64,000 nucleotides of DNA from Burkholderiaceae bacterium (lineage in GTDB: Bacteria > Pseudomonadota > Gammaproteobacteria > Burkholderiales > Burkholderiaceae_C). The translations under genes and the position numbers were made by a program. The notes below the pieces were generated by a model. The model was given only the letters and a program-made list of their open reading frames with translations, made no database searches and was not told the DNA's origin. Below, piece after piece: positions 1 through 9,117 of the stretch (position 1 is the first letter of the stretch; the number at the start of each line of letters is the position of its first letter). The stretch covers positions 1 to 64,000 of the forward strand of contig JAFMFB010000007.1 of the NCBI GenBank assembly GCA_017856435.1, in the 5' to 3' direction.

Positions 1-997
1 ATTCAGCCTTGATATTGTTGTCACGAATCGCTTTGCCATAACGGTCAAGCTGACTTCGCACCAACTGGCTCATCTGCTCGGGGGTTCCGCCGTTGGAACG
101 CAAGCCCAGGCCGGCATAACGTGCCTTGATCACCGGATCGGTCAAGGCCTTGGCAACTTCCTGCTGCAGCTTGTCAACAATCGCCTTGGGGGTGCCCTTG
201 GGCGCGGTCAAGCCAAACCAGGTGCTGTACTCAAACCCCTGCACCCCTTGCTCCTTGAGCGTTGGCGCATCCGGGTACTCTGGATTGCGCTGATCAGTGA
301 CGACGCCCAGTAGCTTCATCTTGCCCGCCTTGGTCAAGGCCGCCACCGTGGCCAGGCCCTGCACGGACAGGTCAGTCTGGCCCGCTGCCGTGCCTTGGGC
401 CGCCAGGCTGGCACTGCGGTAAGGAACATGCTTCATCTTGATGCCCATGTGTGAAGCAAACAGGGCCCCGCCCAGATGCTGCGGGCTGCCATTGCCCCCC
501 GAGGAATAGGTGATCATGTCTGGCGCGGCCTTGGCGGCCGCCACCAAATCATTGACCGTCTTGTATTTGGAGTCCGCCGGCACGGCCAGACTGAACTCGA
601 TGATGGCCACTTGAGAGACATGCTCAAAATCGGAAACCGTGTTGAAGGGCATGCTCTTGTTGAGATTGGGCACCATGGTCAGCACGCTGTCATTAAAGCC
701 GCCGATGGTGTAACCGTCCGGGGCGGCCTTGGCCACCTTGTCCGCACCGATGATGCCAGAGGCGCCGGTGATGTTCTCGATCACGATGGATTGACCCATG
801 TTTTCTGACATCTTCTGGGCCAGCAGACGCGCGGCCACATCCACCGCGCTGCCAGCTCCCAGAGGCACAATCATTCGGATCGGCTTGCTGGGATAGCCGC
901 CCTGTGACCAGGCCGGTGCAGCCAGCCCCAGCCCGGCGAGCGCAGCGGCTGCCAGCAGCAAGCGGCGGGAGGTAGCGGAAAAATGGACTTGTTTCAT
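1..997 (-). CDS. Bug/TctC-family tripartite tricarboxylate transporter substrate-binding protein (partial, stop just outside window)
   Basis: Reverse-strand translation from ATG at 995-997: MKQVHFSATSRRLLLAAAALAGLGLAAPAWSQGGYPSKPIRMIVPLGAGSAVDVAARLLAQKM...DNNIKAE. Signal peptide and Bug-family motifs; frame still open at base 1. Confidence 0.9.
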   Translation of the reverse strand, partial: MKQVHFSATSRRLLLAAAALAGLGLAAPAWSQGGYPSKPIRMIVPLGAGSAVDVAARLLAQKMSENMGQSIVIENITGASGIIGADKVAKAAPDGYTIGGFNDSVLTMVPNLNKSMPFNTVSDFEHVSQVAIIEFSLAVPADSKYKTVNDLVAAAKAAPDMITYSSGGNGSPQHLGGALFASHMGIKMKHVPYRSASLAAQGTAAGQTDLSVQGLATVAALTKAGKMKLLGVVTDQRNPEYPDAPTLKEQGVQGFEYSTWFGLTAPKGTPKAIVDKLQQEVAKALTDPVIKARYAGLGLRSNGGTPEQMSQLVRSQLDRYGKAIRDNNIKAE

Positions 998-1030
998 GGT
1001 GTCTCCTTTGAGTTGTAGAAAATTTGGGAA

Positions 1031-2137
1031 TCAGAGCTTGAGCTTAAGTACCCGAATGGCATTCTCCCCCAGGATGGCCCGCTGGTCATCTGGGCTGATT
1101 TCGGGTGTTGCCATCACATGGCCAACCGGGTCGTCTTCCCATGGAATGGGATGATCGGTTCCGATCATGATCTGGCTGGCGCCCACCTCGGCCACCAGAT
1201 GGCGCAGGGCTTCGCCGGTAAACACCAGGGAATCAAAATAGATCTGCCGGATATAGTCGGTCGGTTTTTTCTGCAAGGCGATGTCTGCGTTGCAATTCTG
1301 AGGCGACACAAAGCAGGACCGGTCCATGCGCGGCGCATACGAGCCCAGAAAGCCGCCGCCATGCGCGCCCAGCACCTTGAGTTCGGGGAACTTGTCAAAC
1401 ACGCCCTCAAAAATAAGTTTTTGCAGGGCAATGGTGGTGTCCAGCGGGTTGCCGATCACATTGGACAACCAGCCATTGCCCTTGAAGCGCGCCGCCAGCT
1501 CGGGCGTGCTTTGGGGGTGGATGAACAGCATGACACCAAGCTCCTGCGCCTTGGCCAGCACGGGATGAAATTGCGGCAGGGCAAAATCTTGGCCCGCCAC
1601 ACTGCCGCCGATGGCAGCCCCCTTGAGGCCGAACTTGAGAACCGCTTCTTCCAACATGGCCACCGCCAGATCAGGAAACTGCATTGGCAGGGACGCGAAG
1701 GCGGCCAGGCGTGTGGGATGACGGGCGCACAGTTCGGCCAGGCTGGTGTTGTGAATGCGGCAGATTGCCTCGGCGGTTTCACGGTCCTGCTTGTACCAGA
1801 ACGGGTTGATGCTGAGCACCTGCATATCAACGCCCATGCGGTCCATATCGGCAAAGCGGGTGGCCAGCTGTTGCTCCACCTGCAAGAAATGCTCGGGCAC
1901 CCCTTTGACCGGCGGCAGCACACTCTTGGCCTCAGCCCCCATCAGGTCGAGCGCCGCCTGGAAATAGCAATGCGCATGCACATCAATTGCGCGTGCACGT
2001 TGGCCACGGATGAACACCGGTGCTCGGCGCGCGCTGGTGGCACCGCCCTCGTTGGGCACGATGGGCAAACCGGCACAGCCGCAGAACCAGAATCCGCGTG
2101 CGCCGTGGGAGTGGGAGGATGGAAGTAACCAGCTCAT
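1031..2137 (-). CDS. amidohydrolase family protein (ACMSD-like metal-dependent decarboxylase/hydrolase)
   Basis: ORF 1031-2269; likely start MSWLLPSSHS at 2137 to avoid overlap with upstream gene. Motifs IDVHAHCYF, GAHGGGFLGSYAPRMD, IGTDHPIPWEDD. Confidence 0.85.
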   Translation of the reverse strand: MSWLLPSSHSHGARGFWFCGCAGLPIVPNEGGATSARRAPVFIRGQRARAIDVHAHCYFQAALDLMGAEAKSVLPPVKGVPEHFLQVEQQLATRFADMDRMGVDMQVLSINPFWYKQDRETAEAICRIHNTSLAELCARHPTRLAAFASLPMQFPDLAVAMLEEAVLKFGLKGAAIGGSVAGQDFALPQFHPVLAKAQELGVMLFIHPQSTPELAARFKGNGWLSNVIGNPLDTTIALQKLIFEGVFDKFPELKVLGAHGGGFLGSYAPRMDRSCFVSPQNCNADIALQKKPTDYIRQIYFDSLVFTGEALRHLVAEVGASQIMIGTDHPIPWEDDPVGHVMATPEISPDDQRAILGENAIRVLKLKL

Positions 2138-2162
2138 CTTGAAAATCGGATTGGGTGAAAGT

Positions 2163-2645
2163 TCAGGAATCCGCTGTATCGGCCATCGCGGCGGCAGCGC
2201 GCTGAATGGCCCGTACCATGCGGTTATGCGCGCCACAACGGCACAAATGTTTGTCCAGAGCCTCAACAATAGCCTCGCGGCTTGGATTGGGTTGGCTCTT
2301 CAGCAGGGCTGCTGCAGTGGTAATGATTCCGGCCACACAATACGCACACTGAGCCGCCGATTCCTCTAAAAAAGCTGTCTGCAGGGGATGTGGTGCCTCC
2401 ACGGTACCCAGGCCCTCCAGCGTGGTTATCTGACGGTTTTCGAGCGACCACAAGGGCAAGTTACAGGACGTCTGCGGCTGGCCGTCAACCAGGACCATGC
2501 AGGCCCCACACTCGCCCTGACCGCAACCGAACTTCGGCCCACACAGGGCCAGGTCCTCGCGCAGGACCGATAACAGCGGCACCTGATCACCGGCAGCCGG
2601 ACTGCAGAGCTTTCCATTCACATGAAATTTTGCTTTGGCGTTCAT
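2163..2645 (-). CDS. (2Fe-2S)-binding small subunit of a xanthine dehydrogenase-family molybdenum hydroxylase (IorA/NicA-like)
   Basis: Two [2Fe-2S] motifs: CGPKFGCGQGECGACMVLVDG...C and CAYCVAGIITTAAALL...CRCGAHNRM. Confidence 0.93.
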   Translation of the reverse strand: MNAKAKFHVNGKLCSPAAGDQVPLLSVLREDLALCGPKFGCGQGECGACMVLVDGQPQTSCNLPLWSLENRQITTLEGLGTVEAPHPLQTAFLEESAAQCAYCVAGIITTAAALLKSQPNPSREAIVEALDKHLCRCGAHNRMVRAIQRAAAAMADTADS

Positions 2646-4879
2646 GAGCCACTTGCCTCCATGGCACGCACGATGTTTTCAGCGTTCAGGGGCAAGGTCC
2701 GGACCCGCACCCCCAGAGCGTCAAATACCGCATTGGCAATGGCTGCAGCCACCGGGCCCTGGGCCGCCTCACCAGCACCCAGGGGCGCTTGCTCGGGCCG
2801 ATCCAGCACATGCACACGTACCTCTGGCACTTCGGTAAAACGCAGCACCGGGTAAGTGTCCCAGCCAACACTGGTGACCCCCGACTGGTCAAAGCTGACC
2901 TGCTCCTTCAGTGTCCAGCTGGTGCTCTGCAGGGCACCGCCTTCAATCTGGTTGCAAATACCATCCAGATCCACTGCCATGCCCACGTCAACGGCGAGGT
3001 CAAGGTTGAGCACACGGACCTCCTGCGCCACCTGCACCCGCGCAATCACTGCGCACCAGGCACCAAAGTTTTTGTAGCGGGCCCAGGCCAGGCCATGGCC
3101 GACTCCTTCGGGCTCCTGGCTACGCTGGCTCCACCAGCTGGACCGCTGCGCCACCGCCTCCAGCACGGCGCGACTGCGCGGCTCATTGAGATGCCTGAGC
3201 CGAAAGCTCAAGGGGTCCTGACCCAGCTCGCGTGCCATTTCATCCATGAACGACTCGATCGCAAAGACATTGGCATAGGCTCCCAAGCCGCGCATGGCGG
3301 AGGTTCGTAAAGGCATCACCGTCAGGCGGTGGTTGATCACTTCCAGATTGGATACGTCATACGCTGGTACCGCATTGCGGTCAGCCCCGCCCCCTGAAGC
3401 CAGGGGCGGATTGATCGGTAGGGGCAGGGCTGTGCCATTTGCGCACTCGCTGGCGGCCAGCAGCGAGGGCGTTTTAGCACGACCCGGCCGTGAGCTGTAG
3501 CCATTGGCCCATAGCGCATGGTGCCAATGGGTAAGCAGTCCGTCTTCGCTGGTACGGGCCCGCAAACTCACAGCGTGGGCCGAACCCACGGGGCTGTGCG
3601 AGAGTTCATCAGCGCGTGACCACAGTACCCGGACCGCCTGTTGCGGATAGCGCAAGGCCATCATCACTGCATCCATCGCCACATCATCGGCACCGTTGTG
3701 GCCATAACAGCCCGCACCCTCGACATGGTGGATGATGATGTCCTCCTTGCTGATGGCCTGCGACTGCACTGCGAGGGCCAGCACCAGATCGTCGCGCAGG
3801 TTATGGATTCCCTGGCTGTGGGTCCAGATTTCCAGTTGACGGCCATCCCAGCGCGCTAGCGCACAGGACGGACCGATCGAGGCATGGGCCAGATAGGGTT
3901 TGAAGTAGTCGGCCTGGAAATGGTGTCCATCCGCTGGCAGCTCTGAACTGCCACGCTGCACTGCCACCACCCGCTCATGGGGCGCTGCGCGCAGGAAATC
4001 AGGCAGATCCCTGGCCTGGGGCAGCGGCTGGCTTACCTGCCAGCTGAGCCGGTCTTTCACCCGTTGTGCGGTGGCATCGGCGTCGCGTTCCTTGGCGGCC
4101 ACCACCGCAATGAAACGACCATCCGCCCAACATTCGGTATTGGCTGGCAACTCACCCAGTTCGCTGGGTGACCAGTTGGAAAGTTGCGCCTGCAGGGTGG
4201 GAGGCCTCAGAACCCGGCCATGCAGCATGCCGGGCAAGCGCAGATCGTGGATGAATCTCGGCCGGCCAAAAATCTTGTCCGGCAAATCCAGACGCTGGGG
4301 TCGAACCACACCGATCAAGCGGCGCTGCGCCACCGGCTTGGGTTGCCAGCGGCCCTGGTACTCAGCCTGCAAATCCTCGGGCATGAGCAAATTCCAGTAG
4401 TCACCCAGCACCTGATCATCCGGTCCGACCATGCAGCCCAGACGGACCTGGATCTGACCCACATCCAAGCCATGCTGTTGGGCAGCGCTCAACAGGGCCA
4501 GACCGCGCACTTCGGCGCAGGCATGGCGCAATGCTCCCCCACTGTCCTGCACCGAAAGGCTGCCGGAAGTCACCCCCTCGTCGGGCCCGCGCTCCGTGCT
4601 GGCCGACAGCACAACCACCGCCTGCAAGGCCACATCCAGTTCCTCCGCCACGATCAGCTGCAAGGCCGTCAGGATGCCCTGACCGAGTTCGGCCTTGCCC
4701 GTCATGACTTGCACCACCCCGGGGGTGGCCAGGCTGAGCCACTGCGACAGACGTCGGTTGGTATGCAAGCTGCCCGGCAACTGTGCCTTGCCGTCACCAC
4801 GGTCAATCACAAAACCGCGCACAGTCGGCTTGGATTCTGCGGGAGCAGGGCTGCCCGAACGGGTTGACATGTCAGACAT
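2642..4879 (-). CDS. molybdopterin-binding large subunit, xanthine dehydrogenase/aldehyde oxidase family (isoquinoline 1-oxidoreductase beta-like)
   Basis: 745 aa, motifs GKAELGQGILTALQLIVAEEL, VEGAGCYGHNGADDVAMDA, MRGLGAYANVFAIESFMDEMA; 4-bp overlap with small subunit gene. Confidence 0.9.
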   Translation of the reverse strand: MSDMSTRSGSPAPAESKPTVRGFVIDRGDGKAQLPGSLHTNRRLSQWLSLATPGVVQVMTGKAELGQGILTALQLIVAEELDVALQAVVVLSASTERGPDEGVTSGSLSVQDSGGALRHACAEVRGLALLSAAQQHGLDVGQIQVRLGCMVGPDDQVLGDYWNLLMPEDLQAEYQGRWQPKPVAQRRLIGVVRPQRLDLPDKIFGRPRFIHDLRLPGMLHGRVLRPPTLQAQLSNWSPSELGELPANTECWADGRFIAVVAAKERDADATAQRVKDRLSWQVSQPLPQARDLPDFLRAAPHERVVAVQRGSSELPADGHHFQADYFKPYLAHASIGPSCALARWDGRQLEIWTHSQGIHNLRDDLVLALAVQSQAISKEDIIIHHVEGAGCYGHNGADDVAMDAVMMALRYPQQAVRVLWSRADELSHSPVGSAHAVSLRARTSEDGLLTHWHHALWANGYSSRPGRAKTPSLLAASECANGTALPLPINPPLASGGGADRNAVPAYDVSNLEVINHRLTVMPLRTSAMRGLGAYANVFAIESFMDEMARELGQDPLSFRLRHLNEPRSRAVLEAVAQRSSWWSQRSQEPEGVGHGLAWARYKNFGAWCAVIARVQVAQEVRVLNLDLAVDVGMAVDLDGICNQIEGGALQSTSWTLKEQVSFDQSGVTSVGWDTYPVLRFTEVPEVRVHVLDRPEQAPLGAGEAAQGPVAAAIANAVFDALGVRVRTLPLNAENIVRAMEASGS

Positions 4880-5970
4880 TACACCAGGGGTGGCAAACCA
4901 ATTTCGCTGGCCAGAGTCTTCAATTCAGCCAGGACCCCATCCGCAACGGGAATGCCCTCGCGTAGATAGCGAACACGACGTTCATGGCTTTGCTCTCCAG
5001 GCAGCCAGATTCGCTCCACGCCTGGCAAGCGCTCGCTGCCCCGAATATCGCGGATCAGTTTGTCAACCGACGCTTTGAACGGGTCGAGTTCTGCAAAGGC
5101 CTTCAAGTCAAGCACCAGGATAGCCTGGCCGGTATTGGTCACGCTCTTGTGGTCGGCATTGAAATCTATCACCTCACGCCCCATGGCGGCTCCCCCCAGC
5201 GTGCCAGCGAGCACGCCCACCATCAGTGCCAGGCCATAGCCTTTGTGACCCCCGATGGGCAGCAGGAATCCTTCATCGGCACGCTTGGGATCGAGCAGGG
5301 CATTGCCCTTGCGGTCGATCATCCAGCCCTCGGGCATCATTTCCCCGCGCTTGGCCTTGGCCTTGACCTTGCCATAGGCCGCCACGGTCGTGGCCATGTC
5401 CAACACCAGAGCCGGCTCCTCGCCTGCGGGAACCGCGGCGGCAATCGGATTGGTCGATAACAGCATGTCCATGCCACCCCAGGGCGGCAGGTGATTGGCA
5501 TTGCCAACGGCGAAATAGATGCCGATCATGTCGTGCTGCAAGGGCATGCGCGCGTACAGCGATGCCGGACCGGCATGGTTGCTGAAGCGGGTCCCGACCC
5601 AGGCCACGCCAGTTTCTCGCGCCTTGCTGATCGCGAGCTGAACCGCCCGTGACACCACCAGGTGGCCCATGCCGTTGTCCCCATTGACGATCGCCATGGA
5701 GGCGCGCTCGCGCTCCACCCGAATCTGCGGATGAATGTTGATGCCTCCGGCACGAATGCGCCGGATGTACTGAGGCAGGCGGATCACACCATGACCATCC
5801 GAGCCTTGCAGGTCGGCATCCGCCATCAGGGTTCCGACTTCGGTGGCATCGGCCTCGGAAAGCCCCTGGCTGAGAAACGCAGCGCGGATGAAGTCGCTCA
5901 GTTGCTGGTGACTCACGCGGGTGGAATTTTTGGCGGTGGTATTCAAGCAGGCCTCGACAGTTTGAACCAA
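4879..5970 (-). CDS. Ldh family oxidoreductase (malate/L-lactate/ureidoglycolate dehydrogenase fold)
   Basis: 363 aa with DGHGVIRLPQYIRRIRAGGIN, FSNHAGPASLYARMP, GHKGYGLALMVGVLAGTLGGAAMG typical of the family. Confidence 0.88.
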   Translation of the reverse strand: MVQTVEACLNTTAKNSTRVSHQQLSDFIRAAFLSQGLSEADATEVGTLMADADLQGSDGHGVIRLPQYIRRIRAGGINIHPQIRVERERASMAIVNGDNGMGHLVVSRAVQLAISKARETGVAWVGTRFSNHAGPASLYARMPLQHDMIGIYFAVGNANHLPPWGGMDMLLSTNPIAAAVPAGEEPALVLDMATTVAAYGKVKAKAKRGEMMPEGWMIDRKGNALLDPKRADEGFLLPIGGHKGYGLALMVGVLAGTLGGAAMGREVIDFNADHKSVTNTGQAILVLDLKAFAELDPFKASVDKLIRDIRGSERLPGVERIWLPGEQSHERRVRYLREGIPVADGVLAELKTLASEIGLPPLV

Positions 5971-6023
5971 TAAGGGGCCGACTCTAAACCCATGGGCGCC
6001 ATCCGTCCAATGCCAAATTAAGC

Positions 6024-6066
6024 GAATGGAATATCATTTTGTTATCGTTATTGAATTATTCCGTTC
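6024..6066. promoter_or_regulatory. candidate LysR-type operator: inverted repeat GAATGGAATA-N23-TATTCCGTTC
   Basis: 10-bp arms with one mismatch (6024-6033 / 6057-6066) in the AT-rich divergent intergenic region between the LysR gene and the ldh/molybdenum hydroxylase operon. Confidence 0.4.
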
Positions 6067-6092
6067 CGCCCAAGCCGCGGTCAACGCTCGCC

Positions 6093-7025
6093 ATGGATTT
6101 ACGTGCCCTTCGTTATTTTGTTGCCATTGCCGATGCCGGCAGTCTGACCGCCGCGGCGGCGGCCATCCGCATCGCCCAGCCAGCGCTGACGCGGCAGTTG
6201 CGTGAGCTTGAAGCGGACCTGCAGGTACAACTGCTGCAACGCCTGCCGCGTGGCGTTCGCCTGACTCAGGCCGGGGTCACCCTGTATGAGTCAGCCAAGC
6301 GAATCCTGGGTGAAGCACAGCGGGTTCGTCAACAACTCGCCGAAGGCCGGGAGCAGGCTGGCGGCAGTCTTTCCCTAGGGGTTTCGCCCACGCTGGCCCG
6401 GGTGCTGTTGCCCGGCCTGTTTGAAACCTGTCACCTCTCACCTGACGGCATCCGATTGCTCACCCGGGAAGCCTTCACCCCTGCGCTGCTGGACTGGCTG
6501 GAGCGTGGCATCGTTGATGTCGCAGTGCTGACCAACCCCCAGTCTCGGCGCGGGCTGATCATGCAACCACTTTTGGGTGAGCCGTTTGTTCTGGCCGGCA
6601 ACCCGTCCCTCAACCTGGCACCGTCCATGTCGGTCAGTCAGCTCGAGCGCATTCCCTTGCTCATGACCAGCCTGCACAGGGACCTGGTAGAGCAGCAGCT
6701 GAGGCCCCTCGGGCGTCAACTCAATGTCGAGGCGGTGATCGACTCGGTGGATTCAATCTGCGAACTGATCCAGCGGGGCCGGTGGGCGACCCTGATGCCG
6801 GTATCGGTCTTCAAAAGTCAGCTCGCCATGACAGGCGTTGACCTGGCAGAAATCTCGGGTGTTCAGCTCAACCGGCTGCTGGTCATGGCCAGCCGACTCG
6901 AGGACAGCAACAGCACCAGACTGCCAGTGATCCGCGAGATGCTGGTGGCCGAATTTGCCCGCTTGACCCAGCGTGGCATCTTCAGCCTAGTTCAGTTGCG
7001 ACCTGAGGATTTCGCCTCGAACTGA
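6093..7025 (+). CDS. LysR family transcriptional regulator
   Basis: MDLRALRYFVAIADAGSLTAAAAAIRIAQPALTRQLRELEADL - classic LysR HTH; internal start chosen over ORF start 6039. Confidence 0.93.
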   Translation: MDLRALRYFVAIADAGSLTAAAAAIRIAQPALTRQLRELEADLQVQLLQRLPRGVRLTQAGVTLYESAKRILGEAQRVRQQLAEGREQAGGSLSLGVSPTLARVLLPGLFETCHLSPDGIRLLTREAFTPALLDWLERGIVDVAVLTNPQSRRGLIMQPLLGEPFVLAGNPSLNLAPSMSVSQLERIPLLMTSLHRDLVEQQLRPLGRQLNVEAVIDSVDSICELIQRGRWATLMPVSVFKSQLAMTGVDLAEISGVQLNRLLVMASRLEDSNSTRLPVIREMLVAEFARLTQRGIFSLVQLRPEDFASN

Positions 7026-7214
7026 GACTGGGCCTAATTCACCGGGTGGGCTACTTGCAAGGGCTTGTTCATTAATCCAGCCCAGACTAGTTGAAACGAC
7101 TCGAATTCGATTAGACTTTGCCGGCGAAAGCAAACGACGTTTCCAATGCCCCGGTTCAGTCCCGTGCTGGGCAGGGTTTCTTCACTTCCAGCTCTAACAA
7201 CGAGGAGTTCCATA

Positions 7215-8198
7215 ATGCGTTCCATTTTTTCGGTCGCAAAGTCGCTGCGGCTTTTGTGGCTCGGTCTGCTGTGCCTGATGGCTGTTTCAGTACAGGCCCA
7301 GGGTTTCCCGAATCGTCCGGTCAAACTGGTCGTGACCTATCCAGTGGGCGGCAGTTCCGATTTGATGGCCCGCATCATGGGGCAAAAACTCAGCATGCAT
7401 TGGGGCCAACCCGTCATCATTGAAAGCAAGCCCGGTGCAGCCGGTTCGATCGGGATGGACTTCGCGGCCCGCCAGCCCGCTGACGGCTATACCTTCGTGA
7501 TCGGCAATCTGGGGCCCGCCGCCGTCAACCCCCTGCTGTCCAAGGTGCCCTATAACATGGACAAGGATTTCATTGCGGTTTCGCTGACCGCCGTGGGGCC
7601 CAATATTCTGGTGGTACCCGCTGGCTCTCCCTACCGCACGTTGAACGATTTGCTGGCTGATGCCCGTGCCAAGCCCGCAACCCTGAATTTTGGCACCAGT
7701 GGTCCGGGCAGCATGTCCCATCTCGGCGGCGAGCTCATCATGCGACAGGCCAAAGTCAAGATGCTGGCCGTGCCCTACAAAGGCGGCGGCCAGGCAGTGA
7801 CTGACCTGCTGGCCGGCACGCTCAGTATGATGGTTTCGGATGCCCTGCCGGTGTCGCAGCACATCAAGTCAGGACGTCTTCGCCCCTTGGCCATTACCAG
7901 CGCAAAACGTTCCCCCATGACACCGGATATTCCAACCTTTGCCGAGGCGGGGCTTGATGGTTTGGTTGCTGAGAACTGGTGGGGCGTGTTTGTTCCTGCC
8001 GGTACGCCCAAGGCTGTGGTGGACAGCTACCAGGCGGCTTTGGTCAAGATCATGGCGGACCCCGACCTGAAGGAAAAATTTGCCGGCCTGGGTGTGGTGG
8101 CCATGGCCAGCTCGCAGGCTGAATTTCGTAGCTTCCTGGCGGCCGAAACTGCTAAATACTCCAAACTGATTGCGGACAACAATATCAAGAGCGAGTAA
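7215..8198 (+). CDS. Bug/TctC-family tripartite tricarboxylate transporter substrate-binding protein
   Basis: MRSIFSVAKSLRLLWLGLLCLMAVSVQAQGFPNRPVKLVVTYPVGGSSDLMARIMGQKL...; signal peptide and family motifs. Confidence 0.92.
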   Translation: MRSIFSVAKSLRLLWLGLLCLMAVSVQAQGFPNRPVKLVVTYPVGGSSDLMARIMGQKLSMHWGQPVIIESKPGAAGSIGMDFAARQPADGYTFVIGNLGPAAVNPLLSKVPYNMDKDFIAVSLTAVGPNILVVPAGSPYRTLNDLLADARAKPATLNFGTSGPGSMSHLGGELIMRQAKVKMLAVPYKGGGQAVTDLLAGTLSMMVSDALPVSQHIKSGRLRPLAITSAKRSPMTPDIPTFAEAGLDGLVAENWWGVFVPAGTPKAVVDSYQAALVKIMADPDLKEKFAGLGVVAMASSQAEFRSFLAAETAKYSKLIADNNIKSE

Positions 8199-8211
8199 AG
8201 GACCCCTTCCC

Positions 8212-9117
8212 ATGGCCAACCTGGACCCCAACGAAGAAGGATTGCCAAGCCGACGCGTTCCCTACAGCGCCATCGTTGATCGCCCGAGCCTGCAGCTGCC
8301 CGACGGCGGGCGCATGCTGGTGTGGGTGATTGTCAATGTCGAGCACTGGAGCATGGAGCGCGCCATGCCCCGTACCGTGCTGAGCCCACCCATGGGCCAA
8401 CCCTTGCAGCCTGACCTACCCAACTGGGCCTGGCATGAGTACGGCATGCGGGTGGGATTCTGGCGCCTGCACGATGCGTTGACCAATCAGGGAATCGTGC
8501 CCACATTGGCGCTCAATGGTGTGGTGTGCAAAACTTATCCCCGCGTGGCCCAGGCAGCTCTGAAGTCGGGATGGGAATTCATGGGCCACGGCTTCGTCCA
8601 GGGCCCGATGCATGCCCTGCCCGACCAGCGTGCAGCCATCGCCAGCACGGTGCAGACCATTCGCGATTTCACGGGTCAGGCGCCGGTCGGCTGGGAGAGC
8701 CCGGGTCTGACCGAAACGCCTGACACCATCGATTACCTGGCCGAGGCGGGCATCGAGTATGTTGCAGACTGGGTGATGGATGACCAGCCAGTCTGGATCC
8801 AGGCCAAACCCAAACCGGTGTTATCGGTGCCTTACAGCGTGGAAATCAACGACATCCCGATGATGCTTCTGCAGCAACACGACAGTGAAGAGTTGTACCG
8901 CCGCGGGGTTGCCCAACTCGATCGCCTCTGGCAGGAAAGTGCCAAGACCACCCGGGTGATGGCGATCAGCGTACACCCCTACATCACCGGGGTGCCGCAT
9001 CGCATTGCCGTGTTTGAACGTCTGCTGGATTACGTGCGGTCCAAACCCGGAGTTCTGATTCGCACCGGCGCGCAGATCAACGACTGGTATCGCGGCCAGG
9101 TTCCCGCCCCAGTCTGA
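8212..9117 (+). CDS. polysaccharide deacetylase family protein (PuuE-like)
   Basis: NodB-fold features: VIVNVEHWSMER, YGMRVGFWRLHDAL, EFMGHGFVQGPMHALPDQRAAIASTVQTIRDFTGQAPVGWESPGLTETPDTIDYLAEAGIEYVADWVMDDQP. Confidence 0.85.
   Translation: MANLDPNEEGLPSRRVPYSAIVDRPSLQLPDGGRMLVWVIVNVEHWSMERAMPRTVLSPPMGQPLQPDLPNWAWHEYGMRVGFWRLHDALTNQGIVPTLALNGVVCKTYPRVAQAALKSGWEFMGHGFVQGPMHALPDQRAAIASTVQTIRDFTGQAPVGWESPGLTETPDTIDYLAEAGIEYVADWVMDDQPVWIQAKPKPVLSVPYSVEINDIPMMLLQQHDSEELYRRGVAQLDRLWQESAKTTRVMAISVHPYITGVPHRIAVFERLLDYVRSKPGVLIRTGAQINDWYRGQVPAPV

Noticed and set aside
1118-2128. 336-aa plus-strand ORF
   Set aside because: Antisense to the amidohydrolase; Arg/His/Gly-rich composition typical of shadow ORFs in GC-rich DNA and no recognisable domain.
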